Origin: Aristolochia californica
Lineage: Eukaryota; Streptophyta; Magnoliopsida; Piperales; Aristolochiaceae
DNA length: 64,000 nt
Assembly: GCA_029961685.1 (NCBI GenBank)
Contig: JARWKL010000002.1
Location: forward strand, 16,522,908 to 16,586,907
Direction: 5' to 3'
In this document: positions 12,286 through 22,305 of the stretch, piece by piece
Numbering within the stretch: position 1 is the first letter of the stretch
Layout of the letters: every line of letters starts with the position of its first letter
The notes under the pieces: generated by a model
Seen by the model: only the letters and a program-made list of their open reading frames with translations
Databases searched by the model: none
What the model was told of the DNA's origin: nothing
Program-made: the position numbers and the translations under genes

Positions 12286-13559
12286 ATGTTACCCATTGAG
12301 AATATGCTATATTGTCAAATATCTTAATACTATGTTATTAGTTACCTACGACATTGTTCTCTTCATGTTCATTCTAGTCAATTATACTCCTAGGATGTAA
12401 ACTAACATGTTGTGGAAACATATAACAATGAGCTATATTAAAAAAAAATAATTTTTGTTGTGACAAATGATAATGGAGATGTATAGTCTGATGTTGAAAT
12501 TATGATAATCAATAGATATGAAATACCTGATAATTTAGTTGAACCATGAATGAGTTCATTAACACTAGGTTAGGGCAAGCAATCGATTGCTTTCTCCTAG
12601 AGCACTTGACTACTTTCTCCCAAAAACTATTTCTTAGTTCAAATGACCAATTACAGGCTTGGGTCAATTTGTAGCATTTTTGTTTACTATTTTTGAACCA
12701 TAAAATGGGTAGAAGACCGAAATGAGGGCATTTTCATAAAAAAGATCAATGGATGGTAATTTCTAAAACTGAAATGGAGGATTCTTGATGATATTGTGAC
12801 TCTTTCACCATGTGAATTTAGGAATATTAACAACTTAAATATTATTAAGTGGTTGCATTGGATTTCTTCGTATGCGTACAAATAAGAAAGTCACAATTTC
12901 ACTGTTATTTAATCTTAATTAATGGAAGCCAATATATAAACGAACGCGTGTGGCTCCTGGGACCATTAGGTATTGGGAATGACAGGTTCAATAACTGACA
13001 TTATGCTTATGCGGGGCATGTGACGTTAACTAGTGAGTTGTGAGAGGATCAGAAGAATTACCAATTCGGACTCACCGTGGAACTTCCACATGTTCCAATT
13101 TGCACGCTTTTCTTTTGTAAAAGAAGCCCAGTGAACGCCGACAACCGACAACCGCAACCGACAACAGCCTTATTCATTAAGTCTACGATGGTGACTGAGA
13201 GACGAAAGAAAAAAAACAATAAGAGTTTGGTTAATCAAATCAAAAGCATTTGTTCACATGCAAGCAACGATTTCTCTGGAAGAATCCAATCCAATCGCAA
13301 TGATATTTGTCTTCTATCATTCTATTTACGTGACACCGTTTGGTTTGAATTTTGGATCTCTCGCTCTGCTGAAGACAACTGAGCGGTCTTCAATCTACTC
13401 AATCGGATGATTACTTGCTTTTGTTTTTTATTCGAGATTTGACTCTGCAGCCTCCACATTGAGCGGTTTTCTTCGGAAATTTTTATTTTTTATTTTTTAT
13501 TTTTAAATGACTAAAAATATGCCCACCTCCGGTTTAACTAATCAAATTCTTAATTTTAT
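12286..13559. other. Intergenic region, nothing recognised
   Basis: Short ORFs only (for example 13077-13382 on the + strand), none with recognisable domains. No element ends were found. Confidence 0.45.
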
Positions 13560-14854
13560 GTTACAAGAAACTTTCTATTTATTTTTCAAAGAAAGAAATT
13601 TAAATAATATAAAATATTATATTCGTATCCTTCCAACCCATAATACCTAGGAAACAACTTTTCTAGAAAATAAAAGTAAACTAAGTAAATATAATTATAT
13701 CCTCCAATGCTCCCCCTCAAGATCCAGCATATAGCTTTACACGGAGAGGGAATTTGATTGTTTCAAAATTGATAAGTAGTTGATTATGATAATGGTGATA
13801 GTCCCCTTACAAGGGTAGAGACTACCAGACCAATTCATTTCTTTGAAATTATTTTACTTTTGGTGCTTCGCACTTACAGGTGTTGGATTGTTAAAACAAG
13901 AAGATGTTCTAGAGAATATAGAGAGTATGACTTTCTACTCTCTCCTTTTATCTGAGGTTTTTCCTCTCATGGCGAAGAGATGATATGTGGGTACTTGTAG
14001 GGAGACACTCGAGCTGCAATGACATTACAGAACCAGGACTGGTTGAAAAACATTCATTCATTCTTACACTCTTTATTATCAGGAGTAATCAAGGGCCATA
14101 ACCAATCTTGTGAGATAGAAGGAGACTTCTGCAAGACAAAAAAAAAACCCCTCCAAAAGTGTCAATAATTGATCTTGGTAGGTGCATGACCTCAACAAAG
14201 GCAAGAGATTGCCAAGGCAACAACTATCAAAGATGGTGGAGAATGAAGACAGTAGGCTTTTTTGAAACCAACAAAACCCATCTCGTCAATTGCTCATCTC
14301 TTTGAAAAAACCATGCTTCGTCTACTTTTTTAGTCATAAATTTTGCTAGCTCCTCAATAATGGAAGGACAAAAATATCACAAAATTTGAGTGGATTTGCA
14401 CAAAGATCGTGATTTCAAGATTGATACAACAAACAAAGCGCCACGAGGAAAATCTACTTGAATGAATCATAGGAGAATTACTTGCTAATTTGGAAAACTG
14501 AAAAACAAGAGAGATGATTGACTCATGGATAGTTTAAAGGCTATAAATATTAAATTAATCAAAAAGAAAACTGAAAATAAAGAATCAAATTGAGAAGAGC
14601 TTCACTATCTCTGTTAGTTGATAAACTCACAAACTTAAAGAGGAAAATTCTATAGTACCATGTTGGAATTTGTTAGAATAAGAGAGGGAAGAGATTCAGG
14701 GTTTACAAACTCCTCTCCTCATTTGTAACTCAAACAATATAAAAATTACATGCATATCCTTATACCTCGTAAACCCTAGGAAATTTAGTTTTTGTAGGAA
14801 ACAACTTTCCTAAAAATAAAGTAAACTAAATAACATAATCCTTACTTTCCAACA
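13560..14854 (-). mobile_element. Short coding-free copia-like LTR element
   Basis: Minus-oriented element of about 1.3 kb. The right LTR (14661-14854) starts TGTTGGAA and ends TCCAACA on the + strand. The left LTR (about 13560-13709) shares AGGAAACAACTTT and AGTAAACTAA and is partly decayed. Next to the left LTR the + strand has CTCCCCCTCAAG, the complement of a copia polypurine tract. Next to the right LTR the minus strand reads TGGTACTATAG, a decayed initiator-Met primer site. The interior (about 950 bp) has no gag or pol similarity, so it is non-autonomous. Confidence 0.72.
14661..14854 (-). repeat. 5' LTR of the short copia-like element
   Basis: 194 bp with TG and CA ends, adjacent to a primer-site-like sequence on its left. 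It is similar to 13560-13709. Confidence 0.75.
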
Positions 14855-14988
14855 CTTAGATTATTGTTGCTTTAGTTCATGCTAGAATTGACTTTTTTAT
14901 TGTTAAATCATCCTATATACTCTAGCAAGATTATTTGAGCTTTGGTTTCCAAATTCATTGTATTATTGAGTTGTTTTACATGAGCTCA

Positions 14989-15331
14989 TGTTATGATCCT
15001 GGATCTAACGCAACGATTCGTAGGGAAGAAGAAGAAAAGAGAAGAATCAAGCCAAAGGGAAGTTTAAAAACCCTAGGTTCGTTAAGGAGAACGCACACCC
15101 CTTAGTTCATTGAGGATAACTCAAAACCCTTGTTTACTCTAAATCAATACTTGCTTTTTTCTCATTACTCTTACCCCTTAAATAGGGTTCACCCTTACAA
15201 GGTTCAAGATAAAATATTATAAAAATACCCTTGTGGCCTATTAATTCTTTAACTGAAATAAAATAAAGTAAAGTAAAGAAAACAATTAATTAGACTCTAA
15301 ATAACTTAGCAATGTTATTGTGTGCGTATCA
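14989..15331 (-). repeat. 3' LTR of E1
   Basis: + strand ends are TGTTATGATCC and GTGTGCGTATCA. It is highly similar to 19142-19477 and to the E2 LTR at 39489-39838, sharing the CCTTAAATAGGGTTCACC block. Confidence 0.9.
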
Positions 15332-15478
15332 TTATACCCCCCTTAGAGAAAGAGTTTGTCCTCAAGCTTGAAGGTAGGGTTTGCTTGCCGAACGTCTCCA
15401 CCTATTCCCAAGTAGAATCCGAGGTATCTGTGTCAGCCCTCTGGACGACAAAACTGGAGCACTCCACCCAAGAAGCAA
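15332..15478 (-). pseudogene. Gypsy-type 3' tail and polypurine tract of E1
   Basis: On the minus strand the segment reads into a degenerate form of the chromovirus C-terminal ELEDKLFLQGG region, then AAGGGGGGTATAA and the LTR. The same tail occurs in E2 (39839-39985), partly in E3 (55821-55884), and at the end of gypsy A and B. It shows that E1 descends from a Ty3/gypsy chromovirus although no other pol remains. Confidence 0.65.
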
Positions 15479-15494
15479 TTTTTTTTTTTTTTTT
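15479..15494 (-). other. Poly(A) tract (T16 on + strand) at the capture junction of E1
   Basis: A 16-base A run on the element's sense strand separates the captured mRNA segments from the gypsy-like tail that starts TTGCTTCT. E2 (39986-39998) and E3 (55885-55899) have poly(A) at the same place. Confidence 0.8.
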
Positions 15495-15953
15495 GATAAT
15501 CCAACACTGCCAACATCACTTGTTGTAGCAAACCCCAATACGGTTAAACAACCAAACAACAAGTTGAACTATCACCTGCTCCATTTTGGCAACTTTTGCT
15601 TCTACATTAACAACCCTTGTGTGATCTGCCCCAATGACTGCCTCATTGGCAAAATACAACATGTCCATGGAAACCTCAGTAACCGGATTGAGCAGATTCC
15701 TAATTACTATTGGCTGCCCAAGTTCATCCAATGGTCCTTCACTTGTCTGTGCATACATTGTTGCTAAGGCTCTACAAAAAAAAAAAAAAAAACAATGCAG
15801 AGGGCACAATAGTCTTGTCGGACAATTGGCATTGTGGATGTTCTTTTATCATATCAACCAAACTATGTTGGAGGTTTGACTTGGTAGCAAAGAAGTTGGT
15901 GCAAAGATCGCCCAGTGATGTAAAGAAATTTGTGTTCCATTTTCTACCAAAAC
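15495..15953 (-). pseudogene. Captured transcript 3' segment of unknown gene in E1
   Basis: The minus-strand frames give an ORF-like segment (about 15516-15809) that recurs in E2 (about 40048-40470). Shared residues include LDELGQP, the PVTEV/PITEV block and ANEA. It lies between the glyoxylate reductase piece and the poly(A), so it looks like the 3' end of a captured mRNA. A second homopolymer (15776-15792) sits inside it. I do not recognise the parent gene. Confidence 0.5.
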
Positions 15954-16418
15954 ATTCATCATACTGCCCATTATCATGTTGACCACAAGCTTCATTTTAG
16001 CTTCATTACCAACCTCTCCCAAATAGAAAGATTTCTTCCCCATGACATCGAAAGCAGGAATTGCTTCCTGATACAGTGCCTTCTCTCCAATAGCAAGGAT
16101 GAGAAGCTGGCCATCTTGAGATGGTTTTTTACTACCTGAAACAGGGGCTGCAAGAAAATATCCACCCTTCTTTGTGATTGCCTCTCCAATTTTTGAGGAT
16201 GTGTCTGCATCAACTGTTGACATGTCAATGTAGCCTTTTCTATTGGATATTTCATCAAGCACTCCACCTTTGTAAAAAACAATTGAGAGAGTAGCAGCTG
16301 GATCAGATAACACAACTATTGTATACTTGCACTTTTTTATAACTATAGTAGGGGTTTCTCCTATTGAGGCACCCTGTTCAACAAGTTCTTCACAATTGGA
16401 GAGAATCCGGTTAAGGGT
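15954..16418 (-). pseudogene. Captured glyoxylate/succinic semialdehyde reductase fragment (GLYR-like), intron-free
   Basis: About 155 codons match the central part of plant GLYR enzymes of the beta-hydroxyacid dehydrogenase family, which use NADPH to reduce glyoxylate and succinic semialdehyde. Visible are the GYIDMSTVD block, the substrate-site PVSGSKKP-DG motif and the catalytic-Lys segment (G-N-x-AKMKLVVNM, with Glu where the family has Gly). The N-terminal GLGIMG nucleotide-binding motif and the C-terminal domain are missing. The fragment is continuous with no introns, in element sense, and flanked by unrelated sequence on both sides. It is a spliced-mRNA fragment inside E1, not a gene. 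Confidence 0.9.
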
Positions 16419-16695
16419 GATCCATGGACTCGGGAAAAAACTGTTGCGCCACTTCTATGCTTAGTTTTTGCCCTCCTCTATTTAGGCTTTGAATCCATTG
16501 TTTTTTACCATTTTTTTGCACTAAAAACCAAACTTTGGTGCAAACCAGAATATATGTTCTCCTTAAAAGAAGAAGCATCATATTTTGGAGTTTGTGGATC
16601 ACAAGCAGGCACATTTAAGTCTTGTCTCATATTTTCAAAGTTAGCTTTGTTATCTGAGCTATATGTTGTAGTACCCTATGATGATTTGTGTCTGA

Positions 16696-17090
16696 CTAGA
16701 AATTGGGACCAGAGAAGGACGAAGGGGGCGATGGAGTGGCAGTTACACTTGATGTTGCTTTGGATTTTGGAAGATCAGTGGTAAAAGTAAACCTTGCTGC
16801 ACCCTTGCCCTGAAATGCATTTTTACTCCCTATGTTCAACGTCTTTAGCTCATCCTGAAATGTCTTTTCCATGTTGGGCTTAGTTGATGTCTCCAAAACC
16901 TCCGTAGAATTTGATTTTGTCTTCAAATTTGATGACTCCCTTTGTCCAAACACAAAAGAGTAAGATTTATCATTCTTATTCACAAACTTTGCTTCACTCT
17001 TAATAATCCACTGCTTCATTTCACTTGGTAGAGTATCCTCATATCCGGCCACAAAAATAAATTGAGCAGGCCGTAAACCCTCAAGGAGAG
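16696..17090 (-). pseudogene. Captured fragment of an unidentified host protein in E1
   Basis: An open frame of about 130 codons begins with ESTIQAWNALLEGLRPAQFI and ends in a Ser/Pro-rich tail. It is fused in frame behind the PPR fragment. The frame is long and has protein-like composition, with no low complexity until its end, so I take it as coding in origin. I cannot assign a family. Confidence 0.5.
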
Positions 17091-17960
17091 CATTCCATGC
17101 TTGTATAGTACTCTCCTTCAACATAGAGTTCCATGTTACCAGATTTTTGCATGCCATGCCATCATATAGTGGTTGTCCTCTCCTTCCCAACCCAATTTTG
17201 CATTCATATTAATCAATCCATTGGACATTAAAAAGTCATATTCAAAACCATTCTTTATCATGTAATTATGGATCAACCTGCCCAAGAAAAAAAATCATTG
17301 GGTGGGGCACACATTGGAAGGACACGAGACACTGTGATAAGACTCATCACCTGCTGTCTTGACATCTCCTCAAAGGCACCCAGTGCTTCCATTGCGTTCC
17401 TATTTTGGAAAAAGCCGAATATCACTGCGTACCCAACATCCCTATTTTGACCGAGCATTTCATCAAATATGTGGAAGGCACCGGGAGTAACCCCAAATTT
17501 GGAACCCATATGAATCAAATAAGGGCCCTGTTAAGCACCTAGCCAATACTACCCAAAAGACCGATCTATTAGGAGCGGAAGACATAAGTACTTAACCCCA
17601 GGACCATAACATTGCACCCCGCCCGCCCAAGCCGACGACCACGGCGGCCTTAACACAACAACGGAGACCGAATTAACGGCGACCGCCAGGGGCGTGCGGT
17701 CCACATTGCGTCGTGCAATCGCGGGGACTCGAAGTCGGGACGTAGCACCTGCTCTGATACCAAATGTTAAGCACCTAGCCAATACTAACCAAAAGATCGA
17801 CCTATTAGGAGCGAAAGACATAAGTACTTAACCCCAGGACCATAACAGGCCCCCAAAGACATAATTTTTGAATCCCAACTGCAAAATCGAGTAGTGGATT
17901 CTTTGGACATTCTGCAACACCACACAAGAGGGAAGAATAGGGAAGAGACTTTTCCCAGAC
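17091..17960 (-). pseudogene. Captured PPR-protein fragment in E1 (split by a TRIM)
   Basis: In element sense the frames show successive plant PPR repeats: a segment like LQLGFKNYVFGG (about 17853-17930), then HIFDEMLGQNRDVGYAVIFG and NAMEALGAFEEM (17273-17518), then MIKNGFEYDF and LYDGMACKNLVTWNSML (17091-17270). This is the tandem pattern of organellar RNA-binding PPR proteins. The TRIM at 17529-17847 and its duplicated GGCCC interrupt it. There are frameshifts between pieces. It is intron-free and non-functional. Confidence 0.82.
17529..17847 (-). mobile_element. Complete TRIM (family with 83-bp LTRs) nested in E1
   Basis: Two LTRs of 83 bp (17529-17611 and 17765-17847; + ends TGTTAAGC and CATAACA) flank a 153-bp interior. 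Beside the right LTR the minus strand reads TGGTATCAGAGC, the perfect initiator-Met primer site. The element is bounded by an exact 5-bp duplication GGCCC (17524-17528 and 17848-17852). Total length is 319 bp with no coding capacity, the definition of a terminal-repeat retrotransposon in miniature. Family relatives are at 27889-28058 and 55018-55820. Confidence 0.95.
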
Positions 17961-18038
17961 TCGTCATCCACGGTAATGTAACCGGAAAACCGTCTGAAAT
18001 TCACCTTGGGCTGGTTAGGTGGCTAGTAACACCCAAAA

Positions 18039-18434
18039 TTAGCAAAGCCAAAAAACCCCGTCCCCAAAATTCGAGTAGCGTTGTTGCTGCTCAGCCAATT
18101 TAAGCCCCATGAACCCCCTGGGAGATGCTTTTTGACATAAAAATCGAGTGCGTTTCAGAAACTTACCCCCAAATTTCTTCTTGTCGACTCTCACAGGTCC
18201 TGATTTCTCCTCCTTTCTTTTAGGCATTTCATCAAACAGTTGCACGACCTTGTCCCTTTTCCCTATCTTCCCGAAATATTGCCAGAAAATTATCGACTGT
18301 TTGCTAATTCCACTACCTAATGAATAAACCTGGCCCAAATAATAAGCAAAATAATATGCAACAAGAAGAAAGACCATCCCCTCCAGCTTAGGCGAGTAAA
18401 CCCTCTGTTTCTCAGCCCAATGTAACACCCTCAA
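18039..18434 (-). pseudogene. E-family internal module with QLFDEMPKR and AEQQQ motifs
   Basis: A minus-strand frame of 131 codons contains VVQLFDEMPKRKEE (PPR-like) and MGLKLAEQQQRYSNFGDG. The same motifs occur in the same element order in E2 (MGLKSTEQQQRCSNFGDG, 54401-54640; QLFDDMPRRK, 54079-54393) and at the right end of the window in E3. It is a shared backbone segment of the E family. Function is unknown. Confidence 0.55.
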
Positions 18435-18508
18435 CGCAATTCGAGAGTTGTTTATGAAAAAATGGAGTGACTGGAAAAAGGAGAAGACAAAATTTGTAGA
18501 AAATCGTT

Positions 18509-18802
18509 TTAGAAACTTATCCCTAAAATTGTTCCAGTCCTTTTCCTGTTGGGATGTCGAGAGCGAGAGTGAAAGTGAGAGACTGACCTGTTCCCGACGG
18601 TGAACAACAACCCTTTGGGGCTTTTTCGCTTGGAAATTTTCTGTCTCGTGTTCTGGGAGGAATTAAGGTTGCCTTGCACAGGGTCGATTTGAAATCTTCT
18701 TTTCCACAAGTTCCAGAGAAGATGGATTTCCAGCTTGGAGACTGAGAGTAGCAACAAGGGATTGGCGCTAGTTGGACTATTTTGAAGAGATCTTTTCTCC
18801 AT
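18509..18802 (-). pseudogene. E-family internal segment with SPKGLLFT motif
   Basis: A basic minus-strand ORF of 97 codons containing KSPKGLLFTVGNRS. The same SPKGLLFT stretch is at the right edge of the window (about 63975-64000, minus) in E3, so this is element backbone rather than a chance frame. No known domain. Confidence 0.45.
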
Positions 18803-19118
18803 AACCCTCCAATTTTATTTCCAGGCTCCCGGTATTTTGAATTCCAGGCTTTGGACTGCGCCTCTGAATTCCCTTCTCCCCGTATTCAAAATTCCAAGCT
18901 CTGGACTGCAACTTTGGAATTCCCTGCTCGGATATTTGAGGTCGCACGACCTTCCTCTCTACAGCCTTATCAAAATGTCTCTCAATTGCAGAAAGTTTAA
19001 TGGAAGATTCACACATTCCATCACACAATGCTTCTTCCCATGCTAAAACCCTTGTGCATATTTCTCTCAATAGATTAAGCATGGCAAACCATTTTTCTTG
19101 GGACGAAGAATCGTTCAT
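18777..19118 (-). CDS. Short ORF in the gag position of E1
   Basis: 113 codons starting MNDSSSQEKW about 11 nt downstream of the primer binding site. The Trp/Leu-rich start (WFAMLNLLREIC) could be a gag remnant or a leader peptide. No Retrotrans_gag or zinc-knuckle motif is visible. The position and the intact start are the only evidence that it is meaningful. Confidence 0.4.
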   Translation of the reverse strand: MNDSSSQEKWFAMLNLLREICTRVLAWEEALCDGMCESSIKLSAIERHFDKAVERKVVRPQISEQGIPKLQSRAWNFEYGEKGIQRRSPKPGIQNTGSLEIKLEGYGEKISSK

Positions 19119-19128
19119 TGTATTCCCA

Positions 19129-19139
19129 CTCTGATACCA
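19129..19139 (-). other. Primer binding site of E1
   Basis: Minus strand reads TGGTATCAGAG two bases inside the 5' LTR, complementary to the 3' end of initiator-Met tRNA. Confidence 0.85.
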
Positions 19140-19141
19140 GT

Positions 19142-19477
19142 TGTTATGATCCTGGATCTAACACAACGATTTTTAGGGAAAAAGAGAAGAATCAAGTAGA
19201 AAGGGAAGCTTGAAAACCCTACGTTAGTTAAGGAGAACGCACACCCCTGAGCTCGTTGAGGAGAACTCAAAACCCTTGTTTACTCTAAATCAATACTTGC
19301 TTTTTCTCATTACTCTTACCCCTTAAATAGGGTTCACCTTTACAAGGTTCAAGATAAAATATTACAAAAATACCCCTATGACCTATTAATTCTTTAATTG
19401 TAATAAAATAAATTAAATTAAAGAAAAACAATTAATTAGGCTCTGCATAACTTAGCAATGTTATTGCATGCATAACA
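19142..19477 (-). repeat. 5' LTR of E1
   Basis: + strand ends TGTTATGATCC and GCATGCATAACA. It aligns over its length with 14989-15331 and 39489-39838. Confidence 0.9.
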
Positions 19478-19485
19478 ACTAAGCA

Positions 19486-19969
19486 TGTTAAGTTGTGGAC
19501 CCTAATTAATACCCTAAGTTGAGTTGGTCACGGATTGACCTACGCGGTCAGGTCACCGTGGGGGTTGGAAGGGAGGCAAGAAGCCCCCCTCCCCCACCCG
19601 GTCCATGATATATTAACTGTTATTTCATTAAGGGTAGTTTGGGATTTTTACTCTTGTATTACGGTTGCCCTAATTTTCTCTTTATAGTAGAGGGGCACCG
19701 CTATTAGGGTTGGATTATTATCATCACCTAGGAGGAACTCGAGTTGCAGCCTGAGAGGTTAGAGAGAAACACATGTATGTGTGCAATTTATCTTGTAAAC
19801 TATTTCATCTTCATAGTGGATTACTGTAGCGGCAGAAGATTGGATGTAGTCTCACCTTGAGGTGAACCTATATAAATCTTGTTGTGCTTTTTCGTGCTTT
19901 TTTTCCTTTCTTTCACAATTATTATTATTGTTCTCGTTAGTTTTGAATTAGGGCATTTAATTCCAAACA
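19486..19969 (+). repeat. 5' LTR of a Ty1/copia element
   Basis: Starts TGTTAAGTTGTGG, ends ATTCCAAACA and is followed by GTGGTATCAAAAC, a copia-type Met primer site. A gag ORF begins 27 bp further on. It begins only 8 bp from the end of E1. Confidence 0.75.
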
Positions 19970-19995
19970 AGTGGTATCAAAACTTTGGTTCATGA

Positions 19996-20397
19996 TTGAG
20001 AGCAATGGCTAGCGGAGAAAGATCAACACTAGGGATCAACAAGTTTGATGGTATGAATTTTGCGTTATGGAGGATGCATATCTTAGATTATCTATATAGT
20101 AAAAATTTGCACGCACCACTTCTAGATATGAAACCAGAAGGTACGAACGATGATGAGTGGAATCTCCTTTATAGACAAGTGTTGGGAGTAGTTCGGTTAA
20201 CATTGTCGAAGAATATTGCTCACAATGTGGCTTTGGAGAAAACCATAGCGGGGGTGATGAAGATTCTGTTAGACATGTATGAGAAGCCTTCCTCAAATAA
20301 TAAGGTACATCTCATGAAAAAACTCTGTAGTTTAAAGATGATAAAAAATACATCAGTTGCATCACTTTTGAATGAGTTTAGCACGATTGTCAATTAA
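19996..20397 (+). pseudogene. Ty1/copia gag, N-terminal part
   Basis: 133 codons with the copia gag opening (KFDGMNFALWRMHILDYLYS) and the MYEKPSSNNKVHLMKKLCSLKM block of the UBN2-type gag. A stop after IVN breaks the frame; the next piece is 20448-20717. The protein normally forms the virus-like particle that packages element RNA. Confidence 0.9.
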
Positions 20398-20447
20398 TTG
20401 ACATTTGTTCAAATTAAACTTGATGATGAGTTTGTGCTTTAATTCTT

Positions 20448-20717
20448 TTGGCGTCTTTTCCAAATTGTTGGAAGCCTATGAGGGCTGCAGTCAGCAACTC
20501 TGTAGGCAATGGGAAGTTGATCTTTAATGATGTTTGGGATACCATTCTGGTTGAGGAAGTTTGTAGAAAAGACTTCGGAGAATCGTCAACATCTAATTAT
20601 GCTCTAAGTGTCGATCCTACGGGCAGGAACTTTGAGAAGAATTTCAACAAGGAAAATTGTAGAGTGAAGTCAAGGAATGGAAGAAGCAAGTCCATATTAG
20701 GAAGGAATGTTGAGTAG
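20448..20717 (+). pseudogene. Ty1/copia gag, C-terminal part
   Basis: Continuation of the copia gag (WDTILVEEVCRKDFGES, then a basic NGRSKS stretch), frame-shifted relative to 19996-20397. It ends in the zinc-knuckle region, where a stop at about 20715 destroys the first Cys pair. Confidence 0.8.
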
Positions 20718-21412
20718 TGGAATTGTGGCCTGGTCACATAAAGAAGAATTGCAGAGCACCGAAGAAGGATAAAAAGAAAAGTAATGTTGTAAATGCAGTG
20801 ACTGAAGAGGTACAAGACGCTTTACTCTTGTTGGTTGATAGTCCTATAGACTCTTGGGTGTTAGATTCAGGGGCTTCTTTTCACACAATCACACATTGTG
20901 AGATCATGGAGAATTATCTTGCTGGAGATCATGGGAAGGTGTATCTTATTGATGGAGAACCTTTGAATATTGTAGGTATTGGTCATTTCAGTTTGAGGAA
21001 GTCAAACAGGACAAAGTGGAAAATTCACAAGGTGAGATATGTACCAAAAGCTGATGCGAAATCTGATATCAGGAGCGCAACTTGATGATGAAGCTCATAA
21101 TGTGACTTTTAATGGTGCTGCTTGAAAAGTTACAAAGGGATCCATGATTGTTGCATGAGGAGTTAAAACTGAAACTCTTTACATGACTTCCAATTGCAAA
21201 GACACGGTTGCAATTGCTGATGCTGTTACTGATTCTGACTTGTGGTATTATAGGCTCGGTCACATGAGTAAGAAAGGAGTGAAAGTGCTTCAGTCCAAAG
21301 GGAAGCTACCAGGGTTGAAAATTGTAAGTAATAGTTTGTGTGAAGGCCGTATTTTTGGTAAGCAAAAAGGGTTAGCTTTTCTAAGGTTGGAAAGGACCAC
21401 AAGACAAAAAAA
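20717..21412 (+). pseudogene. Ty1/copia zinc knuckle, protease and integrase start (truncated)
   Basis: 20717-21085 holds a decayed CCHC knuckle (PGHIKKNCR) and the aspartic protease motif LDSGASFH. 21183-21412 holds the GAG-pre-integrase block LWYYRLGHMSKKGVKVLQSK and the CEGRIFGKQK zinc-binding region. The element stops there and runs straight into gypsy sequence. The integrase core, RT and RNase H are missing. Confidence 0.88.
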
Positions 21413-22305
21413 TTGGAGATTATGTTTGGTTGTGTCTCCAACACTACAGGCAGCTGTCGTTGACAGCCTCCAAACGTCACAAGCTCTCTCCAAAATATTA
21501 TGGTCCCTTTCAGGTGATGGACCGCATTGGGACAGTGGCCTACAGATTGCAGCTTCCGCCAAAGGCCAAAATTCACAACGTCTTTCATGTCTCACAGTTA
21601 AAGGCCTTCCACGGTGATTCGCCCTGCTGCACACCCCGCTGCCACCACTCCATGAGGGACGTGTACTTTCTGCCCCGGCACAGGTATTACAATCTTGTCG
21701 TATTCAGGGTGATTGGGAGATCTTAGTGCAATGGGCTGATGCTGACCCCGGTGACACGACATGGGAGCCATTAGCAGCGTTTCGCACCCTCTACCCATAC
21801 TTTGAGCTAGAGGACAAGCTCTTTCTCCAAGGGGGGGGGGGGGGGGGGGGGGTGATGTTGTGGACTCCATAGCATCACGAGTTATCCATAGGCATATGAA
21901 TTAAATTATGTCAATTTACTTTTCATGTAATTTCAATTCGGTTTGGTTTACTTTATTTGGTTTGGTTTAATTTGGGTTGGTTCAGTGTAATGTGGGGTGA
22001 ACCACTTGACCTAATGGGTCATCTTTGTATTTTCGTCCTCAACCCTATTTAGGGGGACGTGAAGGAAAAGAGAGGCAAGTATTGAGAAAATTATATTTTA
22101 CAGGTCTGATTCTCCCTCAGAGGTCAAGGTCGGATTCTCCCTTTGAGGTCCAAGGTTGAGCTTCCTCCAAAGCTCCTTCATTCTAAATTGAGTTCCACCA
22201 TTACTCGTTCAAGAAACAAGGTTTCTCTTCCAACATCAAGATCAACCATGGAGGGAAGAGGGGAAAGAAGGGTGACTCGATCCATGGCAAGGGAAGAACC
22301 TAACA
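21413..22305 (+). mobile_element. 3' end of a + strand gypsy element of the B family (5' truncated)
   Basis: Begins abruptly in the integrase C-terminus (GDYVWLC, then [20 protein letters not shown]), continues into a chromodomain (WADADPGDTTWEPLAAF, about 21720-21830), a 22-base G run (21831-21852) and a complete 450-bp LTR (21856-22305). All parts match gypsy B at 43867-49222. The 5' part is absent, so this copy arose by truncation or recombination into the copia element to its left. Confidence 0.9.
21856..22305 (+). repeat. 3' LTR of the + strand B-family gypsy fragment
   Basis: 450 bp, TGTTGTGGACTCC to GAACCTAACA. Same length as both gypsy B LTRs. It contains the start codon of the B-family gag frame (22249), as in the 5' LTR of gypsy B. 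Confidence 0.92.

Larger units (their letters stand above)
14989..19477 (-). mobile_element. Element E1: gene-capturing non-autonomous LTR retrotransposon with gypsy-type tail
   Basis: A 4.5-kb minus-strand element with LTRs at 14989-15331 and 19142-19477, an iMet primer site at 19129-19139 and a purine tract next to the left LTR. It has no RT, protease or integrase. The interior, read in element sense, is a short gag-position ORF, a module shared with E2 and E3, pieces of host mRNAs (PPR, unidentified, glyoxylate reductase), a poly(A) tract, and a tail like the chromovirus C-terminus (PTFELEDKLFLQGG type, degenerate here). A TRIM is nested inside. The flanks GCTCA and ACTAA do not form a clear target duplication. 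It must have been mobilised by an autonomous gypsy partner. Confidence 0.85.

Noticed and set aside
15954..16418. GLYR-like reading frame as a working gene
   Set aside because: It lacks the N-terminal nucleotide-binding motif and the C-terminal domain, is intron-free, and sits inside an LTR element between unrelated fragments.
14984..19482. Target duplication for E1 (GCTCA and ACTAA)
   Set aside because: Only three of five bases agree, which is not enough to call a duplication.
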